Shown in pieces: positions 40,636-50,622 of a stretch of 64,000 nt of DNA (positions within the stretch are counted from its first letter, which is position 1; the number at the start of each line of letters is the position of its first letter). The notes under the pieces were generated by a model that worked only from the letters and a program-made list of their open reading frames with translations, did no database searches and was not told the origin of the DNA. Source of the DNA: Pseudomonas caspiana (GTDB taxonomy: Bacteria; Pseudomonadota; Gammaproteobacteria; Pseudomonadales; Pseudomonadaceae); the NCBI RefSeq assembly GCF_002158995.1, contig NZ_LOHF01000016.1:23633-87632 (forward strand). The letters run 5' to 3'. The position numbers were made by a program, and so were the translations under genes.

Positions 40636-41987
40636 GTTTTTTATCGGCCCTGCGCACCAGATGGAATCGCCCTCATGACACGGTCGCACGCTGGATCGCT
40701 TTGACGACCATGCTGGCGATGCTGACGTCGCTGGCTTTGAATGGCGCCTTTACGCTGTTGGCAGGCGTCTGGGCCCGCCCGCCTATTCTGGAAACCGGCC
40801 TGATGGAAAAGGCGGCGACCATCACGCGAATTATCAACGCCGTGCCCCTGAATCAGCGTGAGAGCATTGCCGCCGCGGCCAGCGACAAGGTGTTCGCCGT
40901 GCAGTGGTTACCCCGTCGCGAAGATGCAAATTTGCCGAACACCACCGACCCTGGCTTTGAGGACGGCCAGCAGTTTTTACGTGAGTTGCTGGAAATGCCT
41001 GATGCCATTATCGAGGCCTATGAGCCCAGGGACTGGGGCCCGGATCAGGTCGGGCGACCGTATGCCTTAGTGATCCAGTTGGGCGACGGCTCTTGGGTGC
41101 AGTTATCCGTGGCCACACGCAAATGGGGCCTCGATCCGTTTATGCGCAACCTGGTCGTGCTCGTTCTGGTGCTGTTGTCGACCATCGTGGTGGCGCTGAT
41201 TGCAACTCGACACTTGGCCACGCCTCTAGAACGTTTTGCCGAAGGGGCCAGGCGTTTTGGCAAAGATTTTCGAGCGCCGCCGATTCCGGTGATCGGACCC
41301 CATGAAATCCGTCAGGCGATCCTGGCCTTCAACGCGATGCAGGCGCAGATCCAGCACTTCCTCAACGATCGCACCCAGATGCTTGCCGCCATCTCCCACG
41401 ACCTGCGCGCGCCGCTGACCCGCATGCGCTTGCGTGGGGAGTTCATCGAGGATGCAGAGCAGCAAACCAAGCTGTTCCGGGACGTGGATGAAATGCAGAC
41501 AATGGTCAATTCCGCGCTGGAGTTCTTCCGCGATGATGCGCGGCTGGAACCGGCCACGGCGTTTGATCTGGCGGAGCTGCTGCTCACGGTGGTGGATGAT
41601 TTCAAGGATGCGGGAATCGACGTGCAGTTCGTGGGGACCAGTCGTTTTGTGTATGTGGGGCGTCCGATTGGCATCAAGCGAGCGCTGGTTAATTTGATCG
41701 ATAACGCCGTGAAGTACGGTCATGAGGCCAGTGTGCACCTCAATGCTCGCGCAGGGTGGGTCGAGATTCTGGTGCAGGATCGCGGGCCGGGAATTGCTCC
41801 GGAGCTGCACGAGCAGGTCTTCGCGCCGTTCTTTCGTATCGAAGGTTCGCGCAACAAGAACACCGGCGGCGTGGGGTTGGGTTTATCCGCAGCACGGGCA
41901 ACGGTGCTTGAGCATGGTGGATCGCTGACCTTGCGTAACCGGCGCAGCGGCGGGCTGGAAGTGAGGATGGCGTTGCCGGTGGATTGA
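40632..41987 (+). CDS. EnvZ-type sensor histidine kinase
   Basis: A 451-residue membrane histidine kinase. The first TM segment is at about residues 23-45 (LTTMLAMLTSLALNGAFTLL). A periplasmic sensor of about 120 residues follows, then a second TM (LVVLVLVLLSTIVVALI). A HAMP domain precedes the H-box AAISHDLRAPLTRMRLRGE. The N box is VNLIDNAVKYGHEA, G1 is VQDRGPGIA, and the F/G2 region is FAPFFRIEGSRNK plus GVGLGLSAARATV. All catalytic motifs are present. It should phosphorylate the overlapping OmpR-type regulator. The periplasmic sensor is not one I can name. Confidence 0.94.
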   Translation: MSFLSALRTRWNRPHDTVARWIALTTMLAMLTSLALNGAFTLLAGVWARPPILETGLMEKAATITRIINAVPLNQRESIAAAASDKVFAVQWLPRREDANLPNTTDPGFEDGQQFLRELLEMPDAIIEAYEPRDWGPDQVGRPYALVIQLGDGSWVQLSVATRKWGLDPFMRNLVVLVLVLLSTIVVALIATRHLATPLERFAEGARRFGKDFRAPPIPVIGPHEIRQAILAFNAMQAQIQHFLNDRTQMLAAISHDLRAPLTRMRLRGEFIEDAEQQTKLFRDVDEMQTMVNSALEFFRDDARLEPATAFDLAELLLTVVDDFKDAGIDVQFVGTSRFVYVGRPIGIKRALVNLIDNAVKYGHEASVHLNARAGWVEILVQDRGPGIAPELHEQVFAPFFRIEGSRNKNTGGVGLGLSAARATVLEHGGSLTLRNRRSGGLEVRMALPVD

Positions 41988-42169
41988 GGTGATCGCATAG
42001 CCGCGAGTAGGCCGGTGCATTCATCGCATTGCCTTCCTCCGCAATGACGCCCTCCCGGCTTAAGCCAGTCCTACGGGTACGTAGTGAAATTCGACATCAA
42101 TCTTCCCTTAGGGCAGGATGCCAGCATCTCCCGCCGCGATCACTCCGGCGCTCTCTTCGAGGACATCCG

Positions 42170-42751
42170 ATGCGGTTTTTTAGCTGTAAGACTCTGCTGT
42201 TGGCCGCTGCATTGGCGATGGGTCTGCAAGGTACAAATCTGGCTGCTGCGCCTCAGCAAAAAGCGCCAAGCCAACAGAAGGTGTCGCTGCTGGAGGGGCA
42301 ATGGGTGTTCCGCCTGCCCAAGGAATACGTGAACAGCCCGATGCCGGAGATAGACGAGAAAGCCAAAGCTGCCGGGGTAACCGGTTCGCTGTACATGAAC
42401 AAAGCCGCCAAGCGCGTGGTGATCATCACCGAAACGCCGCTGGAGTCCCGCGAAACGGTGTCGAGCAACGATAACGCCACGCTGAGCGGCGTCATTGCCG
42501 CGACCATCGAACAGCAGAAAGCCAGCTACCAGGACTTCAGGCAGTTGGGCGACGTGAAGAAAATGGTCCGTCGAGGTTTGGGCCTTCGACAATTGGATAT
42601 TTCCGGCAGCGTCGACGGCGGCAAAGTGTTGAGCAGCACCGTGACCGCCGCTTCAGGCAAGCGCATGGCGATGGTCAACGTGATTTCCCTGGAGAAAGAC
42701 GCCAAGGCGCATGGCGAGTTGCTGAAAGGGATTACGGCGGGAAATAGGTAA
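42170..42751 (+). CDS. Exported protein of unknown function
   Basis: A 193-residue protein with a clear signal peptide (MRFFSCKTLLLAAALAMGLQ, cleavage likely near NLAAA). The mature protein has the segments SLLEGQWVFRLPKEYVNSPM, then RVVIITETPLESRE and a C-terminal half with alternating strands (GKVLSSTVTAASGKRMAMVN). It probably folds as a small alpha/beta periplasmic protein. I chose ATG 42170 (GAGGA 8 bases upstream) over the 42029 frame start, since the extra 47 residues are Arg-rich noise. No family named. It follows the kinase gene after about 180 bases. Confidence 0.75.
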   Translation: MRFFSCKTLLLAAALAMGLQGTNLAAAPQQKAPSQQKVSLLEGQWVFRLPKEYVNSPMPEIDEKAKAAGVTGSLYMNKAAKRVVIITETPLESRETVSSNDNATLSGVIAATIEQQKASYQDFRQLGDVKKMVRRGLGLRQLDISGSVDGGKVLSSTVTAASGKRMAMVNVISLEKDAKAHGELLKGITAGNR

Positions 42752-42795
42752 AGGAATGCGCAGTGCCAAAGCACAGTGAAGTGCAAACACAGATT

Positions 42796-42885
42796 TGTAG
42801 GAGCGCACGAGCACCGCGAGGCCGCGATAGCGGTGTATCAGACAGGACGCCATCGCTGTCTCGCGGTGTTCGTGGGGTCCTACAG
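42796..42885. repeat. REPIN, class with TGTAGGAGCGCACGAGCACC ends
   Basis: TGTAGGAGCGCACGAGCACC is mirrored by GGTGTTCGTGGGGTCCTACA. The interior contains GCCGCGATAGCGGTGTATCA and ACAGGACGCCATCGC, nearly identical to the element at 63928-64000. Confidence 0.8.
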
Positions 42886-42936
42886 AAAAGCATTCCAAAT
42901 CAGGTAGTTTTTTAAAGACGTCATTTGCTGTCCCGC

Positions 42937-43845
42937 TCAATCCATCCGCAACGTCGCCGACAGCAATTCCACCAACTGATGCACCTTGGGCAGTGACTCC
43001 CGATTGCGGGGCCAGGCCAGATGCAGATCGAGGCCCTGAGTAGCAAGGTGTGGAAGGATTTCTACCAATTCGCCGCGCTGGAGCTGGTCTTTGATCAGCC
43101 AGGTTGCCAGCTGCGCAACACCGCTGCCCGCCACGACGGCGGCCACCTGAGCCTCGCCATTGCCGACGACGATGCGGCCATCGACCATGCGCAATTGGGT
43201 TTGCCCGGTGGCGTCGACGATCACCCATGGGCTGGTGCCGCCTTTGTCTTTGCCGTACAGAATGCAGGCGTGATCAGCCAGATCATCAAAGGTTTGTGGC
43301 GTGCCGTGACGATGCAAATAAACCGGGGCGGCGCAAAAAATCACGCGCTCGGTGCCCAGGTAACGATGGCCGAGGGTCGATGGCCACGCCGACGAGCCGC
43401 CGATGCGCACTGCCAGATCGATGCCCTCTTCGATCAAGTCCACAAAACGATCGGTAAAGGAAACGTGCGGGCGTAGCTTGGGGTGCCGCTCGGCAAATTC
43501 CAGAAGCAATGGCAGCACATGGATGCGACCGAACGATGCCGGCAGGTCTACGCGCAGATGTCCGGCAGGCTCCGTGCGCTGTGCGGCCAACGCAGTTTCG
43601 GCGTCAGCCAGCTCATCCAGAATGCGGGTGCAGACGGCGTAGTAAGCCGTGCCCTCTTCCGTCAGGGCCAAGCTGCGGGTAGTGCGTTCGAACAGGCGCA
43701 TGCCGAGCCGCCCTTCCAGCCGGGCAATGCTTTTACTGACCGCAGAGTTGGTCAGGCTCAGACGTTCGGCGGCTGCGGTAAAACTTCCCGCATTGGCCAC
43801 GGCAACAAACGTGGATATACCTTTAAGGCGGTCGGCAGAGATCAT
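42937..43845 (-). CDS. LysR-family transcriptional regulator
   Basis: A 302-residue LysR-type regulator. The N-terminal HTH is ISTFVAVANAGSFTAAAERL with SLTNSAVSKSIARLEGRLGM and RLFERTTRSLALTEEG. The C-terminal effector-binding domain belongs to the CrgA-like group (LRVDLPASFGRIHVLPLLLE, PWVIVDATGQ). It is divergent from an MFS transporter gene across about 110 bases containing AT-rich promoter-like sequence, so it probably controls that transporter. The inducer is unknown. No defects seen. Confidence 0.95.
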   Translation of the reverse strand: MISADRLKGISTFVAVANAGSFTAAAERLSLTNSAVSKSIARLEGRLGMRLFERTTRSLALTEEGTAYYAVCTRILDELADAETALAAQRTEPAGHLRVDLPASFGRIHVLPLLLEFAERHPKLRPHVSFTDRFVDLIEEGIDLAVRIGGSSAWPSTLGHRYLGTERVIFCAAPVYLHRHGTPQTFDDLADHACILYGKDKGGTSPWVIVDATGQTQLRMVDGRIVVGNGEAQVAAVVAGSGVAQLATWLIKDQLQRGELVEILPHLATQGLDLHLAWPRNRESLPKVHQLVELLSATLRMD

Positions 43846-43955
43846 GAGTGGTGTCGACTGGTGAAATTAATTCCATAGTGCACGGAAAAACCACCAAAGA
43901 TAAGAAGTGATTTCTCGAATAGGCTAGTGCCATTATTTCAATTCGAGTTATCCCA

Positions 43956-45152
43956 ATGCCTTCTGTAGACACTACCGCTGCTGGTTCTGCCAGCGGCGCA
44001 CGCGCCACTGGCGCTAATTTGGCGATTGCCATGCTGGCGCTGGCCGGTTTTGTAATCGTCACCACCGAATTCCTGATCATCGGCATGCTGCCGGGCATGG
44101 CCCGTGATCTGGGGATTTCTATCTCTGACGCGGGTTTGCTGGTCACCTTGTTCGCCTTCACGGTGATGCTATTCGGCCCGCCGTTGACAGCAATGCTTTC
44201 GCACCTTGATCGCAAGAAGACGTTTGTGGCGATTCTGTTGATCTTCGCCGCATCCAACGCTTTGGCGGCTGTCTCCACCAATGTGTGGCTACTGGCATTC
44301 GCCCGCTTCATTCCGGCATTGGCGTTGCCAGTGTTCTGGGGCACAGCCAGTGAAACCGCAAGCTTGATGGCAGGGCCAAGCCAGGCCGGTAAAGCGGTAG
44401 CGCGGGTTTATCTGGGTATTTCCGCAGCAATGCTGTTTGGCATTCCACTGGGTACGCTGTTCGCCGACGCAGTGGGCTGGCGCGGGGCCTTTTGGGCACT
44501 GACCGTCATGTCGTTGTTGATGGCGTTGCTGTTGTGGATGTCCATGCCTTCAATCGAGAAAACTGCAAAAGTCGGCCTGGCCAAGCAGGCGAAAATCCTC
44601 AGCGACCCGCAGTTCATCGTCAATCTGCTGCTGTCGATTCTGGTGTTCACGGCCATGTTCACAGCCTACACGTATCTAGCCGACACGCTGGAACGCATCG
44701 CTTTGATAGCCCCGGCACAGGTCGGCTGGTGGTTGATGGGCTTCGGCGCAGTGGGCCTGATTGGTAATGGCCTGGGCGGTCGTTATGTGGATCGCAGCCC
44801 ACTGGGTTCGACGATTGTTTTCGCTCTGTTGCTAGCAATAGGCATGACGGCCACGGTACCGGCTGCCGGTTCGATCCCACTGTTGTGCGCCGTGTTGTTG
44901 GTGTGGGGCATCGCCCATACCGCGCTGTTCCCTATCTGCCAGATCCGGGTGATGAAAACCGCACCTCACGCTCAAGCACTGGCTGGCACGCTTAACGTCT
45001 CAGCAGCCAACGCCGGGATTGGTCTGGGTTCTGTGATTGGCGGGCTGACGATTGAGCATTTGAGCCTGTCTGACGTTGGATATGTGGCTGCGTTTGTCGC
45101 CTTGCTAGCCATCGCGACAGCGGTGATAGCCATCCAGATGAAGGCTAAATAG
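43956..45152 (+). CDS. MFS transporter (AraJ/sugar-efflux-like DHA1 type)
   Basis: A 398-residue major facilitator with about 12 membrane segments. The first TM contains FVIVTTEFLIIGMLPGMARD, the signature of the DHA1 efflux branch (AraJ, YdhP and similar). The loop motif LSHLDRKKTFVAILLI follows TM2-3. Such proteins export drugs, sugars or amino-acid-derived compounds by proton antiport. It is divergent from the LysR gene, likely its regulator. Start ATG 43956; no SD stands out. The substrate cannot be inferred. Confidence 0.92.
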   Translation: MPSVDTTAAGSASGARATGANLAIAMLALAGFVIVTTEFLIIGMLPGMARDLGISISDAGLLVTLFAFTVMLFGPPLTAMLSHLDRKKTFVAILLIFAASNALAAVSTNVWLLAFARFIPALALPVFWGTASETASLMAGPSQAGKAVARVYLGISAAMLFGIPLGTLFADAVGWRGAFWALTVMSLLMALLLWMSMPSIEKTAKVGLAKQAKILSDPQFIVNLLLSILVFTAMFTAYTYLADTLERIALIAPAQVGWWLMGFGAVGLIGNGLGGRYVDRSPLGSTIVFALLLAIGMTATVPAAGSIPLLCAVLLVWGIAHTALFPICQIRVMKTAPHAQALAGTLNVSAANAGIGLGSVIGGLTIEHLSLSDVGYVAAFVALLAIATAVIAIQMKAK

Positions 45153-45314
45153 CAGGGAAAGTACGCTAACCATCACAGACTGCGACAATTTGTGACGTTA
45201 TTGTCCAATAATGGCCAAAGGCTCTTCCCATACCCCGTGCGGGAGAGCGAGAATCCGATATTTCGTTCTGACCTAAGGCTGCCAGGCCTTCAGATCGAAG
45301 TTCGGTAGAGCGCC

Positions 45315-46400
45315 ATGAGAAACCACGACGGCAGGGGAAGGTCCTTTGCCAAACGCATATATTGGGTACGCAGCGTTGGCGTAGGCATTGGTTTTTTCAG
45401 TGTCGCGGCGACCATGTACCCATTGCATCCCCCTGCCTGGGTGTGGGCAGTAATGCTATGCAACTCGATTATCTGGCCGCCTATCGCCCTGTGGCTGGCA
45501 ACGAGCGCTCGCCAACCGTTTAACGCAGAGCAACGGAACATCCTCGTTGACTCTCTGGCGGGTGGTTTCTGGGCCGGGGCGATGGGTTTCAATCCATTAC
45601 CGACCGTGACTGTGCTGGCGATGATGGCCATGCATAACCTGGCTGCCGGGGGAAAACGGCTGTTCCTGCGGGGTTTGATTGCGCAAATGATCGGCGCTGC
45701 GATTTCCTGGTATCTGTTTCGCCAACCCTTTGTCTCCTTCAGCACTCCCACACAAATCTACGCCTGTTTGCCGGTGCTGGTGTTCTACCCGATGTTCGTG
45801 GGCTACATGAGTTATCGGGTGGCGGTGAAGCTCAGCGAGCATAAGCACATTCTGGGTAAGTTGAGCCGTACCGACAGCCTCACTGGCCTGATCAATCACG
45901 GTTCCTGGAAGGACCTGCTGCAGCTTGAGTTCAACAAAAGTGTGGCGCTGTCGCGACAGACGTCCATTGCGTTGATCGATATTGATCACTTCAAAGCTAT
46001 TAACGACACGCAGGGCCATATTGTTGGTGATAGCGTGCTCAAGCGCTTGAGCACGGCATTGCTGGCCAACCTGCGCGACTCGGATCTGGCAGGACGCTAC
46101 GGCGGCGACGAGTTCTGCGTCATCCTGCCCAATACCAGCGCAACCCTGGCCTGGGAAATCCTTGAGCAACTGCGCCGGGACGTCCACGCCCTGCACGACC
46201 CGCAATTACCCCACTTGCGATTGAGCTTGAGCATCGGTATCTCGACATTCGGCCCGCACCTCGCCGACGCTGCCATGTGGCTCAACGAAGCTGACAAAGC
46301 GCTGTATATCGCCAAAACCACAGGCCGTAACCGGGTCTGCTCAGCAGCCCCTACGGCGACGGATTACCCACGACTGGGGATCGAAACCTCAGCGTCGTGA
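45315..46400 (+). CDS. Diguanylate cyclase with MASE2-like membrane sensor
   Basis: A 361-residue protein that should make cyclic di-GMP. The N-terminal 170 residues hold about five membrane segments with the arrangement of a MASE2-type sensor (VGIGFFSVAATMYPL, WVWAVMLCNSIIWPPIALWL). The C-terminal GGDEF domain starts at LSRTDSLTGLINHGSW and includes DIDHFKAINDTQGH and the active site GRYGGDEFCVILP. An RDSD inhibitory I-site lies five residues before GGDEF, implying product feedback control. It is monocistronic; a hairpin at 46557 may terminate it. Confidence 0.93.
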   Translation: MRNHDGRGRSFAKRIYWVRSVGVGIGFFSVAATMYPLHPPAWVWAVMLCNSIIWPPIALWLATSARQPFNAEQRNILVDSLAGGFWAGAMGFNPLPTVTVLAMMAMHNLAAGGKRLFLRGLIAQMIGAAISWYLFRQPFVSFSTPTQIYACLPVLVFYPMFVGYMSYRVAVKLSEHKHILGKLSRTDSLTGLINHGSWKDLLQLEFNKSVALSRQTSIALIDIDHFKAINDTQGHIVGDSVLKRLSTALLANLRDSDLAGRYGGDEFCVILPNTSATLAWEILEQLRRDVHALHDPQLPHLRLSLSIGISTFGPHLADAAMWLNEADKALYIAKTTGRNRVCSAAPTATDYPRLGIETSAS

Positions 46401-46556
46401 CCTGAACAGCAGTTCGCAGAACGACGTACTCATCTGGGGTCTGGAAATTTAAAAGAATTCCATTGTTGTGGTGTAAATGATCATTTTCACTGACACATCC
46501 CTGCGTGAATCATGGATATAAACAAGTGCTACTGCATGAGCATTTCCATAAAGAAC

Positions 46557-46582
46557 TGCTCCTGAACATGAGTTCAGGAGCA
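46557..46582. terminator. Perfect hairpin between convergent genes
   Basis: TGCTCCTGAAC (46557-46567) pairs perfectly with GTTCAGGAGCA (46572-46582) around ATGA. TATTTT follows a few bases later. It probably ends the diguanylate cyclase transcript and/or the convergent gene. Confidence 0.6.
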
Positions 46583-46670
46583 CTGATATTTTCGCAACTG
46601 TCTTCAGAAGCAGTTCTCTTTATACGTTCGAACTAAGCGCCTCTCACATATAAATAGTGTTCAACCCCGA

Positions 46671-47381
46671 TCAATCAACGGCGGCCTTGCTCATGCAAAA
46701 GTTTTTCAATATCCAGTCGGGGGTATGCTCTTCAAGCAGTTCACTCACTGTTTTTGGCAGTTCGAGCCTGCCATACAGCGCCTCCTCCCGATCCAGGTGA
46801 TTTTGCTGAGCCCGGCGATAGCCAAGGGGGTAGATACTTTGCTCTATGGGTAACAGCGCATCGAAGTGTTCCAGTAATCCAGTGAAGACCAGGCGCCGCT
46901 CGACAGTATGCCGGGTGGTAGCGATAAGACTGATGAAGTACAGGCTGTCGCGATGACGCAGCGCTTGCCATGCAGCGAAACGCTCCGCCAGAGTGCACGC
47001 CGCCAGTTCATCGAACACCATGCAACACAGCTCTTGGCGCGAAAGGTCATGAAAAGGGTTGTCGCCCAGCGTCCGGCGCTGGTGCAAGCCAAGGACAAAA
47101 TCAGCGGCCTTTTCAACCTGTTGCTGGCGGTCGAAATCTTCGAACTCCTTCGTCCCGGTCAGCCCTGGTGCTTGCCGACCCTGCGCCGTGACTTGCCGGG
47201 AGAACATCGAAAACTTACCTTGCGGCCCTAGCAAAGCTGCCTGCTGATCACATAACTGCGCTCTGGACATCGCTGCCTGCCTGGCAACCAATCGCTGAAA
47301 CCGCTGCCCCACCTGTGTCGGTGGTATATGCATGGGTTGCTCCCACGCCTGATCATGCCCCTGACTAAGCGAAACGCTCAT
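46671..47381 (-). CDS. Unrecognised soluble protein
   Basis: A 236-residue protein starting MSVSLSQGHDQAWEQPMHIP. I chose ATG 47381 because GGGAG lies 8 bases upstream; the open frame extends to 47465. It is predominantly helical and contains FADFVLGLHQR-like (seen as AADFVLGLHQRRTLGDNPFH), LSRQELCCMVFDELAACTLAERFAAW (quoted in part: CCMVFDELAACT) and LLPIEQSIYPLGYRRAQQ. No signal peptide or membrane segment. I cannot name a family. It has no co-directional partner. The upstream 780 bases are AT-rich and gene-free, so it may be horizontally acquired. Confidence 0.65.
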   Translation of the reverse strand: MSVSLSQGHDQAWEQPMHIPPTQVGQRFQRLVARQAAMSRAQLCDQQAALLGPQGKFSMFSRQVTAQGRQAPGLTGTKEFEDFDRQQQVEKAADFVLGLHQRRTLGDNPFHDLSRQELCCMVFDELAACTLAERFAAWQALRHRDSLYFISLIATTRHTVERRLVFTGLLEHFDALLPIEQSIYPLGYRRAQQNHLDREEALYGRLELPKTVSELLEEHTPDWILKNFCMSKAAVD

Positions 47382-48159
47382 GACATCACTCCCTTGTTGT
47401 TTACGTGTTTGTGTTGTGCAGTTTTTATTGTTGTTCCACAGAGGGCTGATACAGTTGCCAGCCATCTATTTCACGGAGTACAGGGGGTACTCACTTCCTC
47501 TTCCCTGATCGACCCGTAGGAGAATTCTCTATCTACATCTCTTTGCGGCGACAGCAAATCAATACCTAAACCTTGGGCATGACGACGCACACCTATAAAC
47601 AGCGGCCAACTCTTTAACGAAAATGAGTACAGCGAATTAACTCAAACAGAAACTTCCTACATAAACCTCAGACACACCTACAAAATAATACTTAATAGGC
47701 CAAAGCGGCGGCAAAACCATGACTTGTATAGACAGAAACGATAAACATTCGGAATAACAATTACAATCACTCGTTACAAATATATTGATTTGCAAGTTAA
47801 TTACAGAACAAATATCTAGATCCCAATATACAAAAAGACATTTCCCACACAGCAAATAGATACCAACTGACAGACACGGCAATCAAAGTTGGGAAGTAAG
47901 TGTTGGGAAGTAAGTAGCGGAGATAGAGAACCGACGGCGACCGCACACGATAGCGTTTAGTCAGACACACCACTTTCGCCGGCCTCGTGACTTGGGTGTG
48001 ACCTGAGCTGTGCGCGAGCGTGGCGTCCGCAAAAGGGGGGGATGCGTTTCTTGTAAGAGCTGCCGAAGGCTGCGAAGCATTCATTCAGGCATACCGCAAT
48101 CGCAGCCTTCGGCAGTCTTACCGATCACTTTTGAGCTGTGTCAGGGTTGCTGCGCCCAG
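47382..48159. other. Long AT-rich intergenic region
   Basis: About 780 bases, AT-rich between 47.5 and 47.9 kb, with no acceptable gene. A direct duplication GTTGGGAAGTAAGT occurs at about 47889-47915. A REP-like inverted pair lies at 48051-48120 just past the transporter stop. Confidence 0.4.
48051..48120. repeat. REP-like inverted pair, GCTGCCGAAGGCTGCGA class
   Basis: GAGCTGCCGAAGGCTGCGAA is mirrored by AATCGCAGCCTTCGGCAGTC. The same class occurs at 59345-59418. Confidence 0.75.
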
Positions 48160-49470
48160 TCAGTTGCCGGCAAGCACCGCGTCGACCTTCATGCCACGAC
48201 GCATGCCGAATACAGCGGCTGTCGCCAGGCCAACCGCGCCCATGATTGCGACGTAGCCAACACATACCCAAGGGCTCCATGGCATCAGCGCAATCAGCAT
48301 CAAGGGTGTGGTGCTGGCCCAGAGCGCGTAAGCAATGTTGTAGGTGAACGAGATGCCCGACACCCGAATAGTGGCCGGGAACAAACCGACCATGACCGAA
48401 GGCACCACGCCAACGATGCCGCAGGCCAGCCCTGCCAGTGCGTAGGCAATACCCGGCGCCAACCATTGGCCGATCAGGCTCGCGTAAAGCAGACCGATGC
48501 CCAGCGGCAGCAACAGGCTGTAGACAATTACCCCGCGCCATGCGCCGATGCGATCCACCAGCATGCCGGCCAGCACACAGCCGATATTCAGAAACACGAT
48601 GCCCAGGCTACTGAGGGCAAAGGTATCGCTGGCGCTCATGCCAAAGCGCTTTTGCATGACGGTCGGGGTAATCACCACCAGCACCACCACAGCAGAGGTC
48701 AGCACGCAGGTCAGCAATGCTGCGGGCAGCAGCGATTGGCGATGCTCGCGCAGCACGGCTGTCAGCGGGAACTCCGTGGCGGCTTCACGCTGAGCATGCA
48801 TGGCCATGAACACCGGCGTTTCGCTTAGCCAACGGCGCAGCCATACGCCAATAATACCGAAGGCGCCGCCCAGCAGGAAAGGAATTCGCCACGCGTAATC
48901 AAGGATTTCCGCCGGGGTGAAGACCTTTGCCAGCCAGGTGGCGACCAGCGCGCCCAACAGATAACCGAAGGTCAGACCCGCTTGCAGCACGCCCAAGGCA
49001 TAACCGCGATGGCCTTTCGGGGCGTGTTCGGCCACAAACACCCACGCGCTGGGAACCTCACCACCCACCGCCGCACCTTGCAGAATGCGCAGCGCGAGCA
49101 GGATCAGCGGTGCCCAATATCCGATTTGCTCATAAGTAGGCATTATCCCGACCAACAGGCAAGGCAGCGCCATCATCAGGATGCTCAGGCTGAACACCCG
49201 CTTGCGACCCAACCGGTCGGCAAAGTGGGCCATCAAAATGCCGCCCAGCGGACGCGCCAGATAGCCGGTCACGAAAATCCCGAAGCTTTGCAGAAGACGC
49301 AGCCACTCGGGCATTTCCGGGGGGAAGAACAGTTGGCTGAGGGTCAGCGCGAAGAAGACGAAAATGATGAAGTCATAGATTTCCAGCGCCCCGCCCAGCG
49401 CCGCAAGGCCCAGGGTTTTGTAGTCAGCCCGGGACAGCGGCTGAGGACGTGGTCGAACAATGGCCGTCAT
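48160..49470 (-). CDS. MHS-family MFS metabolite:proton symporter
   Basis: A 436-residue transporter of the metabolite:H+ symporter group (KgtP, ProP, CitA, ShiA relatives). About 12 membrane segments are visible. The typical first block is YKTLGLAALGGALEIYDFII, and the loop 2-3 motif is GGILMAHFADRLGRKRVFSL. LRILQGAAVGGEVPSAWVFV and the central loop FLGG...WLRRWLSETPVF are also characteristic. It probably imports an organic acid or related metabolite. I chose ATG 49470 (MTAIVRPRPQ) over the longer frame at 49545, since the family starts about 20 residues before TM1. Transcribed alone. Confidence 0.92.
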   Translation of the reverse strand: MTAIVRPRPQPLSRADYKTLGLAALGGALEIYDFIIFVFFALTLSQLFFPPEMPEWLRLLQSFGIFVTGYLARPLGGILMAHFADRLGRKRVFSLSILMMALPCLLVGIMPTYEQIGYWAPLILLALRILQGAAVGGEVPSAWVFVAEHAPKGHRGYALGVLQAGLTFGYLLGALVATWLAKVFTPAEILDYAWRIPFLLGGAFGIIGVWLRRWLSETPVFMAMHAQREAATEFPLTAVLREHRQSLLPAALLTCVLTSAVVVLVVITPTVMQKRFGMSASDTFALSSLGIVFLNIGCVLAGMLVDRIGAWRGVIVYSLLLPLGIGLLYASLIGQWLAPGIAYALAGLACGIVGVVPSVMVGLFPATIRVSGISFTYNIAYALWASTTPLMLIALMPWSPWVCVGYVAIMGAVGLATAAVFGMRRGMKVDAVLAGN

Positions 49471-49605
49471 AAGGACCCCGGTCACGGAAGAGAGAGGACG
49501 CGACACTGCGTCGCAGGGCGCGAAGAATAGCAAAACGGCGGGCAATGGCTAGGGGGTTGGATGAGTGATTGCCAAGGCAGAATGGTCGGATCGACGCCCG
49601 TTCTA

Positions 49606-50529
49606 CTAAATGGCTTGAGAGCTGTCACTTGCCTGACCCTCAAGCCAGTCCAGAAATGCCTTCACGGGCGGTTGCCGTTCACGACCCGGCGTGCAAACGG
49701 CAACATAAGTTGGCCCAGATAAGCTGATATCCGGGCGATAGGGCTTCAGCAGTCCCTTGGAAACGCTTTCCGCCACCAGTACGTTACTGGCCAGCACAAG
49801 CCCATGCCCGGCAATAGCCGCGTTCAAAGCGAAATGTTCATCGTCGTATTCACGCAGCAAAGCCTGATTCAACCATTGATGATGGCCTGCCGCTGCACAC
49901 CAGGTAGTCCAATCCACAGCAAAGCCGCCGGGAATCTGCCAACGCAGGCTGATCAATTGCACCCTGTCTTGTGTGGCCGGATCTGCCAGGCCAGGGGCGG
50001 CGTACACCGCAAAACGCTCAGTCATCAGCGGTTGGCTGACCAATGCCGGATCGGTACGACTTGAAGTGCGAATGGCCAGATCGACGCAAGAGTCACGCAA
50101 TAAATCCACCAGTTCGTTGCTCGTTTCAACCCGCACATTGATGTGCGGCTGGGCCTGATAGAAATCACCCAGCCTTGGGATCAACCACGATGCGGCGAGC
50201 GCTGGCGTTGTCGATAGCACCAGCGTGTGGTGGTCCGGCCGAAACTGCAGACCGGCGAGGCTTTGACTCATGTCCAGCAAGGCACGGTGAGCATCACGAT
50301 ACAGGCGCTCGCCATCGTCAGTCAGTTGCACACCTTTACCCAATCGCTCAAACAGCAGCGTTCCTAGCCAGGCCTCTAACGCTTTGACCTGATATGAAAC
50401 CGCGGCAGGCGTTACAAAAAGCTCTTCAGCGGCCGCTTTGAAACTTCCTGACCGGGCGGCTGCCTCGAAGGTGCGCAACGCAGTCAGCGGTATTTTGGCG
50501 AACACAGGCAGCCTCACAGCACACATCAA
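49606..50529 (-). CDS. LysR-family regulator, GcvA-like
   Basis: A 307-residue LysR-type regulator. The HTH region is IPLTALRTFEAAARSGSFKA with AAEELFVTPAAVSYQVKALE and LFERLGKGVQLTDDG. The effector domain has the GcvA-like features TTPALAASWLIPRLGDFYQA and DLAIRTSSRTDP. It is divergent from the PACE efflux gene across about 90 bases, so it may regulate it. Start codons at 50529 and 50526 are adjacent. Intact. Confidence 0.94.
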   Translation of the reverse strand: MMCAVRLPVFAKIPLTALRTFEAAARSGSFKAAAEELFVTPAAVSYQVKALEAWLGTLLFERLGKGVQLTDDGERLYRDAHRALLDMSQSLAGLQFRPDHHTLVLSTTPALAASWLIPRLGDFYQAQPHINVRVETSNELVDLLRDSCVDLAIRTSSRTDPALVSQPLMTERFAVYAAPGLADPATQDRVQLISLRWQIPGGFAVDWTTWCAAAGHHQWLNQALLREYDDEHFALNAAIAGHGLVLASNVLVAESVSKGLLKPYRPDISLSGPTYVAVCTPGRERQPPVKAFLDWLEGQASDSSQAI

Positions 50530-50622
50530 ATGAATTGAACGAGGCTCAATTTATCTCATTTTTGCGCCACATGATCCGTCGTTAGGGTGGCTGGGAACTC
50601 ACTGCCGAAATGGAAGCCGCTC

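Noticed and set aside
48010..48828. 272-codon plus ORF rich in His/Gln/Arg
   Set aside because: Antisense shadow of the MHS transporter gene.
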